DNA of 43,649 nucleotides from Thermomonas sp. (lineage in GTDB: Bacteria > Pseudomonadota > Gammaproteobacteria > Xanthomonadales > Xanthomonadaceae): positions 1-43,649 of the forward strand of contig NZ_JADZDS010000045.1 of assembly GCF_020850895.1 (NCBI RefSeq), given 5' to 3'. Below are positions 30,504 to 38,913 of this stretch, one piece after another. Positions within the stretch are counted from its first letter, which is position 1. The number at the start of each line of letters is the position of its first letter. A model generated the notes under the pieces. The model saw only the letters and a list, made by a program, of their open reading frames with translations. It ran no database searches and was not told the origin of the DNA. The translations under genes were made by a program, and so were the position numbers.

Positions 30504-31895
30504 ATGCCATCGCCGCCTTCGTTACCGGCCCCATTGATGCACGAACTCGCGGCCCTGCTCGGCGCGGGTTGGCGCACCGATGCGGCCGCGTGCGAAGCCC
30601 TTGCCAGCGACGATTCTCGCCGCCACGCCCTGCCGGCAGCAGTGGCATTGCCGCAGGACCGTGCGCAGGTGCAGGCCATCGTGCGCGCCTGCCGCCGTCA
30701 TCGCGTGCCGATCGTGGCGCGTGGCGCCGGCACCGCCACCACCGGCGCGGCGGTGCCCGCCGCAGGCGGCGTGGTGCTGTCCTTCACGCGCATGAACCGC
30801 ATCCTCGCCATCCGTGCCGACGACCGCTGCGCCGTGGTGGAACCGGGCGTGCTCAACGCTGAACTGCAGCAGGCCCTGCAGCCGCATGGCCTGTTCTGGC
30901 CACCGGATCCGTCCAGTTTCGAGACCTGCAGCATTGGTGGCAACCTCGCCACCAATGCCGGCGGCCCGCGTGCGGTGAAGTACGGCGCCACCCGCGACAA
31001 CGTGCTCGGCCTGGTCGCCGTCACCGGTGCCGGTGCGCTGATCCATGTGGGTGGTGCTTATACGAAGTGTTCCTCCGGATACGACCTCACCCGCCTGTTG
31101 ATCGGCAGCGAAGGCACGTTGGCGCTGATCGTGGAGGCCACGTTGAAGCTCGCGCCATGCCCGCAGGCGCAAGCCGGGCTGCGGGCGTTCTATCGCGACG
31201 CCAGCGCCGCCGCCGCGGCGGTGTCGCGGCTGATGGCGCAGCCCGTCGTGCCGGCGATGCTGGAGTTCCTGGACCGGCGCAGCCTCGAATTGCTGCGGCA
31301 GAACGGCAGCGAGGTTCCCGATGCCGGCGCGATGTTGCTGATCGAGGCCGACGGCAGCCACGAGGCTCTGCCCGACATCCTTGCCGCGCTCGGTGCCGCC
31401 GCCGATGGCGACGGCCTGCTGGACATGGACGTGGCGACCGACGGCACCGCCCGCGACCGGCTCTGGGCCGCGCGTCGCGCGCTCTCGCCGGCCCTGCGCA
31501 GCATTGCACCGGGCAAGATCAACGAGGACGTGGTGGTGCCGGTGTCGCAAATCCCGGCCCTGGTGGCGGGCGTGGAAGCGCTGGCAGAGGAATTCGCCCT
31601 GCCCATCGTCAGCTTCGGGCACGCCGGCAACGGCAACCTGCACGTCAACATCCTCTATCACCCGGACGATGCCGACGAAACCGCGCGTGCGCAGGCGGCG
31701 CTGCCGCGCATTTTCGGATTGGCGCTGGCGCTGGGCGGCGCGCTGTCGGGCGAACACGGCATCGGCCTATCCAAGCGCGACTTCATGACGTGCGCTTTCG
31801 ATCCGGCCACTTTGGCGACGATGCGCGCGGTCAAAGCCGCGTTCGATCCGGACGGCATCTTCAATCCGGGCAAGTTGTTGCCGGATTCGGCCTGA
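30504..31895 (+). CDS. FAD-linked oxidase (GlcD / D-lactate dehydrogenase-like)
   Basis: This is a flavoprotein of the vanillyl-alcohol-oxidase superfamily, likely oxidising a 2-hydroxy acid such as glycolate, D-lactate or D-2-hydroxyglutarate; the substrate cannot be told from sequence. It has 463 residues from ATG 30504, 1 nt after yraN; an ATG at 30537 is also possible. The FAD-binding domain shows RGAGTATTGAAVP and CSIGGNLATNAGGPRAVKYGATRDNVLGL, here marked by GGNLATNAGGPRAVKYG. The C-terminal domain has FGHAGNGNLHVNI, a stretch NEDVVVPVSQIP and SGEHGIGLSKRDF, which carry the active-site His residues. No iron-sulfur subunit (GlcF-like) is adjacent. Confidence 0.88.
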   Translation: MPSPPSLPAPLMHELAALLGAGWRTDAAACEALASDDSRRHALPAAVALPQDRAQVQAIVRACRRHRVPIVARGAGTATTGAAVPAAGGVVLSFTRMNRILAIRADDRCAVVEPGVLNAELQQALQPHGLFWPPDPSSFETCSIGGNLATNAGGPRAVKYGATRDNVLGLVAVTGAGALIHVGGAYTKCSSGYDLTRLLIGSEGTLALIVEATLKLAPCPQAQAGLRAFYRDASAAAAAVSRLMAQPVVPAMLEFLDRRSLELLRQNGSEVPDAGAMLLIEADGSHEALPDILAALGAAADGDGLLDMDVATDGTARDRLWAARRALSPALRSIAPGKINEDVVVPVSQIPALVAGVEALAEEFALPIVSFGHAGNGNLHVNILYHPDDADETARAQAALPRIFGLALALGGALSGEHGIGLSKRDFMTCAFDPATLATMRAVKAAFDPDGIFNPGKLLPDSA

Positions 31896-31983
31896 TCCAA
31901 GCCCTCCAGCGATGACTTCTGGCCGATTGCCGCGCGACCGGAAACACCCACAATCGACTTTTCCATCCTGCGCGAGCACGGCC

Positions 31984-33957
31984 ATGCTTCCCCGGATCCT
32001 GGTGTCGGTCCTGTTGGCACTGCCGCTGGCCACCAGCAGACCTGCGCAGGCACAGACACAAGCCAACAGCTTCGACCCGCAGACCCTGTTCGCACCGCTG
32101 CAACTGCCCAACCCCGCCACCGCGATCCGCGATGGCGCCGGTCGCCCCGGCAGCGCGTTCTGGCAGAACCGTGCCGATTATTCGATCAGCGCGCGCATCG
32201 ATCCGGCCACCCGCAGCCTGCACGGCGATGTCACCATCACCTACACCAACCACAGCCCGGATGCGCTGGATGTGCTGTGGCTGCAGCTCGACCAGAACGC
32301 CTACCGCCCCGACTCGCGCGGCGCGCTGACCTCCCCCCGGCCGAAGAAACCGGGCATGTCCACCGACGGCTATCAGCTCGACGCCATCGAGATTGACGGC
32401 AAGCCCGTTCACTATCTCGTGGACGACACCCGCCTGCGCGTCGACCTGCCTACCGCACTGCGCGGCCACGGCGGCCAGCTCAAGTTGCACATCGCCTATC
32501 ACTACACCGTGCCCGGCACCTGGGGCGGGCGCACCGCGATTACCCCGACCAGGAATGGCGAGATCTACGAGATCGCGCAGTGGTATCCGCGGATGGCGGT
32601 GTACGACGACCTGCGCGGATGGGACACCCTGCCCTACCTCGGCTCGGAGTTCTATCTCGAATACGGCACGATTGATTATTCGGTGACGGTGCCGTGGAAC
32701 TGGATCGTGGCCGGTTCCGGCGAATTGATGAATCCCGCCGAGGTGCTCACCGCCGAGCAGCGCCAGCGCCTCGCGCAGGCCGCGCAAAGTGACGCGACCG
32801 TCTATATCCGCAAGCCAGAAGAAGTGGACGATCCGGCCTCGCGCCCAACCCGCACGGGCACCCAAACCTGGCGCTTCCACATGAGCCCGACCCGCGACGT
32901 GGCCTTCGCCGCCTCGCCCGCCTTCGTTTGGGACGCCGCGCGGGTCAACCTGCCGGACGGCAAGCACGCACTGGCGATGTCGGTGTACCCGGCCGAAGCC
33001 GTGGGCCAGGACAAGTGGGACCGCTCCACCGAATACCTGAAGGGTGCGCTCGAACATTTCTCCTCGACGTGGGCGCCCTACCCGTGGCCGGTGGCGATCA
33101 ACCTCGGTGGCCACGGCGCCGGCATGGAATACCCGGGGATCGTGTTCGACGGGTACGAAGACGGCGGCAAGTTCCTGTTCTGGATCACCGCCCACGAGAT
33201 CGGCCACACCTGGTTCCCGATGATGGTCGGCTCCAACGAACGCCGCGAAGCCTTCATGGACGAGGCCTTCAACACCTTCATCGACGTCTACGCGCAGGAC
33301 GCCTTCAACCACGGCGAATACGCGCCCAAACGCGACGGCGAATATGCGCCCGGCGGCGGCAATCCGGTCGATGAAATCCTGCCGCTGCTGGCCGACGCCA
33401 ACGCGCCGACGCTGATGGCCTTGCCCGACACCATCAGCGAGAAATATCGCCACCCGCTGACCTATTTCAAGGGCGCGCTCGGGCTGGTGCTGCTGCGCGA
33501 GCAGATCCTTGGCCCGGAGCGTTTCGACCCGGCCTTCCGCGCCTACATCGCCACCTGGAAATGGCGGCACCCGACCGCATCGGATTTCTTCCGCTTCATG
33601 GAAAGCGCCGCCGGCGAGGATCTGTCGTGGTGGTGGCGCGGCTGGTATTTCAACAACTGGCAGCTCGACATGGGCATCACCAGTGCCGGCTATGTCGACA
33701 ATGACCCGATCAAAGGCATCAAGGTGCAACTGCTGAGTCGGCAGAAGCTGGTGATGCCGGCCACCTTGCGGATTGCCTTTGCCGATGGCAGCCAGCGCGA
33801 CATCCGGGTGCCGGTGGAAGCCTGGCGCTACGGCGGCACGCCTTCGATCACCATCGACAGCACCCAATTCGCCATCCGGCTGACCATCGACCCCGACCAC
33901 ACGCTGCCGGATGCCGATCGCAGCAACAATGACTTCCTGCTGCCCGCACGGAGTTAG
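31984..33957 (+). CDS. Exported M1 family metallopeptidase
   Basis: This is a zinc aminopeptidase-fold enzyme. The start at 31984 (MLPRILVSVLLALPL) gives a Sec signal peptide of about 24 residues with a likely AQA cleavage site, so it acts in the periplasm or outside the cell. The protein has 657 residues. The N-terminal beta domain has DVTITYTNHSPDALDVLWLQLDQN-type sequence (for example VTITYTNHSPD). The catalytic part has GAGMEYPGIV in the GAMEN position and HEIGHTW followed by 18 residues and Glu (FMDEAFNTF), the complete HExxH-x18-E metal site. Another feature is LTYFKGALGLVLLRE. The spacer to the upstream oxidase is 88 nt, so co-transcription is possible. The substrate is unknown. Confidence 0.88.
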   Translation: MLPRILVSVLLALPLATSRPAQAQTQANSFDPQTLFAPLQLPNPATAIRDGAGRPGSAFWQNRADYSISARIDPATRSLHGDVTITYTNHSPDALDVLWLQLDQNAYRPDSRGALTSPRPKKPGMSTDGYQLDAIEIDGKPVHYLVDDTRLRVDLPTALRGHGGQLKLHIAYHYTVPGTWGGRTAITPTRNGEIYEIAQWYPRMAVYDDLRGWDTLPYLGSEFYLEYGTIDYSVTVPWNWIVAGSGELMNPAEVLTAEQRQRLAQAAQSDATVYIRKPEEVDDPASRPTRTGTQTWRFHMSPTRDVAFAASPAFVWDAARVNLPDGKHALAMSVYPAEAVGQDKWDRSTEYLKGALEHFSSTWAPYPWPVAINLGGHGAGMEYPGIVFDGYEDGGKFLFWITAHEIGHTWFPMMVGSNERREAFMDEAFNTFIDVYAQDAFNHGEYAPKRDGEYAPGGGNPVDEILPLLADANAPTLMALPDTISEKYRHPLTYFKGALGLVLLREQILGPERFDPAFRAYIATWKWRHPTASDFFRFMESAAGEDLSWWWRGWYFNNWQLDMGITSAGYVDNDPIKGIKVQLLSRQKLVMPATLRIAFADGSQRDIRVPVEAWRYGGTPSITIDSTQFAIRLTIDPDHTLPDADRSNNDFLLPARS

Positions 33958-34015
33958 AGTATCGCCGACGACGATCGGCTTCGCCGCCAAGCCCTTGCAG
34001 AGGATCATCACGATC

Positions 34016-34879
34016 ATGCGCACACATCATTTCGTCTCACTCCTACTCTTTCTGCTTGCCCTCAATCCTGGACCGACCCAGGCCCAGGCCCCCACCGCCC
34101 CCCCCGCACGCGCCTATCGGGTCCTGCTGGTGGGCAACGACATGACTTACACCAACAACCTGCCCGCCCTGCTGCGCGCGGTGGGCACGGCGCAAGGAAC
34201 CCCGATCATTACCGAAACCTTCGCCGCACCGGGCGGAACCCTCAGCGACCGCCTCGACGACGGCCATGCCTCCGCTGCGTTGGGGCAAAACCGCTATGAC
34301 GCCATCGTCCTGCAGGAGCAGGGAGGCAAGCTTGCGGCCTGCATGGCCAAGGCACAGCGTAATGCACCTTGCACCGCCAGCCTCCGTGCCTACAGGGCCT
34401 TCGCGAATCTGGCGCGCACGCAAAACGCAAAGGTCCTTGTGTTTTCCTCCTGGGGACCGGACCGCAGGTGGAATGCGCGCCTTGGCTACAGCGCCCGCAA
34501 CGTTGCCGAACAGGTCGGAGGCTCGATATTCAACGCCGCTGGAGCACTTGATTCCTTTCGCAAGGCCCAGCCCGGAAGCAATCCCCTCCCGGATGGGCAG
34601 CACCCCAATATCCAGGCTTCGCTGCTGCTGGCGTTGACGCTGTACCGCGACATCACAGGCAACGTGCCCACCGCCAGAGACCTCCAGATCACTGCGCCGC
34701 TGCTGCCTTTCAATGCAGCAGTAGCAGCGGATCGTCCAATCGAAGCACAACCCGGGTTGGCGGGCGACGGCAAAGTGACCGTGGTTCCGGCTGCCTTGAT
34801 CGCCCCCTTGCTGCAAGCATTGCCCAAAGCGAGGCCGGATGGAGCATCGGGGGACGAGGAAGAAGACGAAGAAGAGTAG
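34016..34879 (+). CDS. Exported SGNH/GDSL hydrolase-like protein with altered nucleophile motif
   Basis: The protein has 287 residues. The signal peptide is residues 1-24 (FVSLLLFLLALNPGPTQAQA). After it, YRVLLVGNDMTYTNNLPALL resembles the first block of SGNH hydrolases (usually VGNSLTYVNNLP-like), and DGQHPN near residue 200 resembles the last block with its Asp-x-x-His pair. The nucleophile position reads Asp (GND) instead of Ser (GNS), so ordinary esterase activity is doubtful. AIVLQEQGG fits the middle block. The C-terminus is strongly acidic (DEEEDEEE). It lies 58 nt after the M1 peptidase gene, with AGAGG about 12 nt before the ATG. The family call is moderate; function is unknown. Confidence 0.55.
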   Translation: MRTHHFVSLLLFLLALNPGPTQAQAPTAPPARAYRVLLVGNDMTYTNNLPALLRAVGTAQGTPIITETFAAPGGTLSDRLDDGHASAALGQNRYDAIVLQEQGGKLAACMAKAQRNAPCTASLRAYRAFANLARTQNAKVLVFSSWGPDRRWNARLGYSARNVAEQVGGSIFNAAGALDSFRKAQPGSNPLPDGQHPNIQASLLLALTLYRDITGNVPTARDLQITAPLLPFNAAVAADRPIEAQPGLAGDGKVTVVPAALIAPLLQALPKARPDGASGDEEEDEEE

Positions 34880-35179
34880 TCAGGTTGGCCGCTGGGCGTC
34901 GCGAAACCCGATGCCCCTTCCCGCCGAGCCATCCGGGCACTCCAACCCCGGATGCAACGTCGTCAAACCGTGCCGTCAGCGGCTGCCGCCTCATCCTTGG
35001 CCCCCCAGACCCATTCGATTCGTGCGACCGCCGAGGCCCATGCGGATGCCGCGGTAGGCTCGGCGGCTGGGGCCTGTCTGCATTGATGATGCGTCACCCC
35101 ACTCCTCATCGTCCGCGACCTGCGCCCGGCGATGAGGCTACGCGGATTCCCCCAGTTCGCCCGGGACTCGCCCAGAGGG
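34880..35179. other. Spacer between convergent SGNH-like gene and thiL
   Basis: I see no credible gene in these 300 nt; open frames on both strands are Arg- and Pro-rich with no family resemblance. Inverted repeats are CCTCATCG / CGATGAGG (35104-35111 with 35130-35137) and GCCGAG / CTCGGC (35030-35035 with 35059-35064). Either could end the two convergent transcripts, but there is no T run. Confidence 0.4.
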
Positions 35180-36160
35180 TTACTGTCTTCTTTCGGACGG
35201 CTTGGCGGCGGTCTCGCCGAAATGCACGTAACCGGCACTTGGAGGCAACCAAGTTTCACCTTGGCTGGATCTGACGATGACGCGACACCCCTCGGTGACC
35301 TGGCCAATCCGCTTCACCGGCGTCCCGATGTCCCTCGCGATGGCTTCCACCTGTGCCCGATGCACGGCCTGAGCGCAGAAACACAATTCGTAATCATCAC
35401 CACCCGTGGCCTGCAGCTGCCGTCGGGTGCCGAGGTCAAACGCCGCATCCAATGCGGCCGACGCAGGCAGCGCCTCCAGTTGCAACTCGGCTCCAACGCC
35501 GCTGGCATCGCACACATGCGCCAGGTCGGCCAGCAACCCATCCGACACATCGATGCAGGCCGACGCGATCCCGCACAACGCGCGACCCAATTCGAGCCGT
35601 GGCGTTGGACGATCCAGCCGCGCACGCAGGGCCAAGTCAATCGGCGCATTGGCCTGCCATTGCGCCAACGCGGCGGCAGCATCGCCGAGCGTGCCGCTGA
35701 CCCAAATGTCGTCCCCGGCACGCGCACCATCCCGGCGCAGCGCCTGTCCCGGCCCGATGAAGCCAAGTGCGGCGACACTGATTGACAACGGACCGCGGGT
35801 GGTGTCGCCACCCACGATGGCCACGTCATGCCGCTGCGCCATTGTCAGGAAACCGTCCAGGAACCCGTCTACGAAACCTGCCTCCGCTTCGGGCAGGGAC
35901 AGCGACAAGGTGCACCAGGCCGGGCGTGCGCCCATCGCGGCAAGGTCGGAAAGATTGACTGCCAGCGCCTTCCAGCCGATATCGAAGGGCGCGGTTTCCT
36001 CCGGGAAGTGCACCCCGCAATTGAGCGTATCGGTGGTCACCGCCAGCTGCATGCCGGCCGGCGGACTCAACAGTGCGCAGTCATCCCCGATGCCGAGGAC
36101 CACATCCTCGCGCAAGCCAGCCCGTTGCCGGATGCGTGCAATCAGGTCGAATTCAAGCAT
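35180..36160 (-). CDS. thiL: Thiamine-monophosphate kinase
   Basis: ThiL phosphorylates thiamine monophosphate to thiamine diphosphate in the cytosol. The protein has 326 residues. The N-terminal sequence LREDVVLGIGDDCALL and VTTDTLNCGVHF carry the Mg-ATP aspartates, followed by NLSDLAAMGARP, VGGDTTRGPLSISV and CIDVSDGLLADLAHV. It ends the glyA-nrdR-rib-nusB operon, 50 nt after nusB. In many gammaproteobacteria pgpA follows thiL; here it does not. Confidence 0.96.
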   Translation of the reverse strand: MLEFDLIARIRQRAGLREDVVLGIGDDCALLSPPAGMQLAVTTDTLNCGVHFPEETAPFDIGWKALAVNLSDLAAMGARPAWCTLSLSLPEAEAGFVDGFLDGFLTMAQRHDVAIVGGDTTRGPLSISVAALGFIGPGQALRRDGARAGDDIWVSGTLGDAAAALAQWQANAPIDLALRARLDRPTPRLELGRALCGIASACIDVSDGLLADLAHVCDASGVGAELQLEALPASAALDAAFDLGTRRQLQATGGDDYELCFCAQAVHRAQVEAIARDIGTPVKRIGQVTEGCRVIVRSSQGETWLPPSAGYVHFGETAAKPSERRQ

Positions 36161-36210
36161 CCGGCCTTATCCGGCAGCCTTGCCTGCAAGCGCCAACGCG
36201 CGAAGCCGTG

Positions 36211-36660
36211 TCATGGCTGCGCCTCGAGCCTGCGCAGCGCGGCGGCGGCCTTGTCCAGCACGCCATTGACATAGGTGTGCCCATGTTCGGCACCGAAGCG
36301 CTTGGTCGCCGCGATGGCCTCGTTGATGACGACCCGATAGGGGATGTCGGGCCGATAGACCAACTCATAGGCGGCGATGCGCAAGGCAGCACGCTCGACC
36401 GGGTCCACCTCCTCCACCGTGCGGTCGATGTAGGTCGCAAGCGCACCATCGAGTTCGTCGGCATGGCGCAGCACGCCGCGTACGAGATCCTCGAAATACT
36501 CGAGATCGGCTTCTTCGTGCGCCTGCTCGTGCGCGAACTGCGCGATCAGTGCACGCACGTCACCGCCGCTGATCTGCCAGGCATAGATAGCCTGCAGCGC
36601 ACGCCGGCGCGAACGCGAACGCGCCGCCGGATTGATCCCGTCCTTGCGATGTTTGTTCAT
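36211..36660 (-). CDS. nusB: Transcription antitermination factor NusB
   Basis: NusB binds boxA RNA with NusE (S10) and supports rRNA antitermination. The start at 36660 (MNKHRKDGINP) gives 149 residues and an Arg-rich N-terminus (RSRSRRRALQAIYAWQ) typical of the RNA-binding face. Later landmarks are ERAALRIAAYEL and VVINEAIAATKRFG. An ATG upstream at 36837 would overlap ribH and is rejected. It lies 37 nt after ribH, the conserved ribH-nusB order. Confidence 0.96.
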   Translation of the reverse strand: MNKHRKDGINPAARSRSRRRALQAIYAWQISGGDVRALIAQFAHEQAHEEADLEYFEDLVRGVLRHADELDGALATYIDRTVEEVDPVERAALRIAAYELVYRPDIPYRVVINEAIAATKRFGAEHGHTYVNGVLDKAAAALRRLEAQP

Positions 36661-36697
36661 CTGTCGGCTCCCATCGCCACAGTGTAAGCCGCGGCCA

Positions 36698-37183
36698 TCA
36701 GCGCAGCCCGGCCGCGAGCTTGCGCTGCAGGTCCACGATCTCGATCGCGGCGAGTACGGCTTCCTCGCCCTTGTTGCCGTGGGCACCCCCGGCACGCGCC
36801 AGCGCATCCTCCATGCGCTCGACCGCCAGCACACCATTCAGCACCGGCACCCCGGTCTCCAGCGCCACCTGCATCAGGCCCTGCGCCGCGCCATCGGCCA
36901 CTTCCTCGTAGTGTCGGGTGTCGCCGCGCACCACACAGCCCAAGGCGATGATCGCAGTGTGCTGGCCTGCCCGCGCCAGGTCGCGCGCCACCAGCGGAAG
37001 CTCCCACACGCCTGGCACACGGACCACGTCCACCGCAACCTCTGCCACGCCATTGGCGTGCAACGCCGCACGCGCACCTTCGACCAGCGCATCGACCACG
37101 CGCGGATGCCAACGGCTCGCGAGGATCGCGTAGCGGGTATCCGAATGGACGCGCAGATCGCCTTCGTAGTTCGGCATGGGCAT
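36698..37183 (-). CDS. ribH: 6,7-dimethyl-8-ribityllumazine synthase
   Basis: RibH condenses 3,4-dihydroxybutanone 4-phosphate (from RibB) with the RibD-derived diaminopyrimidine to form lumazine, the RibE substrate. The protein has 161 residues, starting MPMPNY; a second ATG two codons on is equally possible. Motifs are the substrate segment [25 protein letters not shown] containing the catalytic His, and [11 protein letters not shown]. It follows ribB by 24 nt. Confidence 0.96.
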   Translation of the reverse strand: MPMPNYEGDLRVHSDTRYAILASRWHPRVVDALVEGARAALHANGVAEVAVDVVRVPGVWELPLVARDLARAGQHTAIIALGCVVRGDTRHYEEVADGAAQGLMQVALETGVPVLNGVLAVERMEDALARAGGAHGNKGEEAVLAAIEIVDLQRKLAAGLR

Positions 37184-37207
37184 CAGGCCGGATTGGGGTC
37201 GACCAGT

Positions 37208-38314
37208 TTAGCGCGGCAGCACTTCCACGTAGTCCACCACTTCCAGCCCGTAACCGGCCAGCCCGACCTGGCGCCGCGGGGTGCCAAGCACGCGCAGTCT
37301 GTGTGCACCCAGGTCCGCCAGGATCTGTGCACCGGCCCCCGTGCGTCGCCATTGTGCCAGCGTGCCTGTCTTGTTCACGGTGGGCGCCGGTTGCTCGCGG
37401 ATACGTGCCAAGGTCGTCTCGGCGTCGGGGGCATCGCCCAGCAGCACCAGCACGCCGGTGCCTTCAGCGGCGATCATCGCCAACACATCGCCGGTCAATG
37501 GCCCGAAATCCTGGCGTCGCCAATGCAGCGCGTCGGCCAGCGGATTCTGCGCCTGCACGCGCACCAGCAATGGCTCGGCCGTGGTGATTTCACCGCGTGC
37601 CAGCGCGAAATGCAGGCCATGGCTGAGGCGATCGCGGTAGGTATGCAGGGTGAATTCGCCGTGGTCGGTGGCGATGGCGCGGCTGTCGATGCGTTCGACC
37701 GTGTGCTCGGTTTCCAGGCGGTGGCGGATCAGGTCTTCGATCGAACCGATCTTCAGCCCGTGTGTGCGTGCGAACACTTCCAATTCCGGTCGCCGGGCCA
37801 TGCTGCCATCGGCATTGAGGATCTCGACCAGCACGCCTGCAGGCTCAAAGCCGGCCAGCAGGGCGAGATCCGCCGCTGCTTCGGTATGCCCGGCGCGGCT
37901 CAGCACGCCGCCGGGCTGCGCCATCAGCGGGAAGATATGGCCGGGCTGCGACAGGTCATGCGGCTTGGCATCCGGGCGCACGGCGGTGCGCACGGTGTGG
38001 GCGCGGTCATAGGCACTGATTCCGGTGGTGACGCCTTCGGCAGCCTCGATGCTGACGGTGAAATTGGTGTGGTGCGGCGAGGTGTTGTCGCGCACCATCG
38101 GATTCAGACCCAACTGCGCGCAGCGCTCGCGGGTCAGCGACAGGCACACCAGGCCGCGCGCGTGGGTCACCATGAAATTGATGTCGGAGGGCTTGACCAA
38201 CTCGGCGGCCATGATCAGGTCGCCCTCGTTCTCGCGGTCTTCGTCATCGACGATGACCACCATGCGCCCGGCGCGCAGTTCGTCCAGCAGTTCCGGGATG
38301 CTCGCAAAACTCAT
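37208..38314 (-). CDS. ribB: 3,4-dihydroxy-2-butanone-4-phosphate synthase with degenerate GTP cyclohydrolase II domain
   Basis: The N-terminal 200 residues are RibB, which makes the four-carbon precursor from ribulose 5-phosphate. Hallmarks are VVIVDDEDRENEGDLIMAAE (as DDEDRENEGD), THARGLVCLSL and HTEAAADLALLAG. The C-terminal 160 residues align with RibA (HGEFTLHTYRD, TGAGAQILADLG), but the three zinc cysteines of real GTP cyclohydrolase II are missing: its VHSECLTGD-SLRCDCG region here reads VQAQNPLADALHWRRQDFG. The QEGRGIG motif is also absent. This matches the RibBX type known from other gammaproteobacteria, with the first ring-opening step supplied by a separate RibA. It overlaps ribE by 4 nt. 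Total length is 368 residues. Confidence 0.93.
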   Translation of the reverse strand: MSFASIPELLDELRAGRMVVIVDDEDRENEGDLIMAAELVKPSDINFMVTHARGLVCLSLTRERCAQLGLNPMVRDNTSPHHTNFTVSIEAAEGVTTGISAYDRAHTVRTAVRPDAKPHDLSQPGHIFPLMAQPGGVLSRAGHTEAAADLALLAGFEPAGVLVEILNADGSMARRPELEVFARTHGLKIGSIEDLIRHRLETEHTVERIDSRAIATDHGEFTLHTYRDRLSHGLHFALARGEITTAEPLLVRVQAQNPLADALHWRRQDFGPLTGDVLAMIAAEGTGVLVLLGDAPDAETTLARIREQPAPTVNKTGTLAQWRRTGAGAQILADLGAHRLRVLGTPRRQVGLAGYGLEVVDYVEVLPR

Positions 38315-38913
38315 GTCCAGTCCTTCGTGGCCTGCAGGCGCTCGGCGTAGCGCGCCAGCAGGTCGATTTCGATATTCACCTGCGCGCCCGGATGCAGGGC
38401 ATGAAACGCGGTGTGCGCAACGGTGTGCGGGATCAGCGCAACCTCGAACCCGCGGTCATCGGCAGCGTTCACGGTCAGGCTGACGCCATCGACGCAGACC
38501 GAGCCCTTGTTCGCGATGTAGCGCAGCAGCGGCTTGGCGAGTTCGAAGCGCCAGCGCACCGCGCGCGCGTCGTCCCAACATTGCGTGGCCGTGGCCAGCC
38601 CATCGACATGGCCGCTGACCAGGTGCCCGCCGAGACGATCCGTCGGGAACATCGCCCGCTCCAGATTCACCGGCGTGCCGATGGCCAGCGCGCCCAATGT
38701 GGTCAACGCCAGCGTCTCGTTCGAGGCATCGACCGCAAACGAATCCGTGTCGAACTCGACCACGGTGAGGCAGCAGCCGTTGACCGCGATGCTTTCGCCC
38801 AGCGCCACATCGGTGAAGGGCAAGCTGCCCACATCGATCAGCAAGCGTGCGTCGCCGCCGCGCAACTCGCGTGCGCGCAGGTTGCCGACACCTTCCACCA
38901 AGCCGGTGAACAT
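38311..38913 (-). CDS. ribE: Riboflavin synthase, alpha chain
   Basis: Riboflavin synthase dismutates two lumazines into riboflavin and the RibH substrate. The protein has 200 residues starting MFTGLVEGVG, and two lumazine-binding repeats. Each repeat carries a Ser/Ala-Val-Asn/Asp-Gly motif, IAVNGCCLTVV in the first and VCVDGVSLTVN in the second. GHLVSGHVDG marks the linker between them, written here as GGHLVSGHVDG. It overlaps ribD by 1 nt and ribB by 4 nt. Some nomenclatures call this gene ribC. Confidence 0.96.
   Translation of the reverse strand: MFTGLVEGVGNLRARELRGGDARLLIDVGSLPFTDVALGESIAVNGCCLTVVEFDTDSFAVDASNETLALTTLGALAIGTPVNLERAMFPTDRLGGHLVSGHVDGLATATQCWDDARAVRWRFELAKPLLRYIANKGSVCVDGVSLTVNAADDRGFEVALIPHTVAHTAFHALHPGAQVNIEIDLLARYAERLQATKDWT

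Noticed and set aside
31861-34023. A 720-codon minus-strand open frame
   Set aside because: It is antisense to the M1 metallopeptidase, which has a complete HExxH-x18-E site and a signal peptide.
34885-35274. A 129-codon plus-strand open frame in the spacer before thiL
   Set aside because: It runs into the thiL complement, is Arg- and Pro-rich, and has no ribosome binding site or family resemblance.
36661-36837. An upstream ATG extending nusB by 59 residues
   Set aside because: It would overlap ribH by well over 100 nt, and the extra residues do not resemble NusB.
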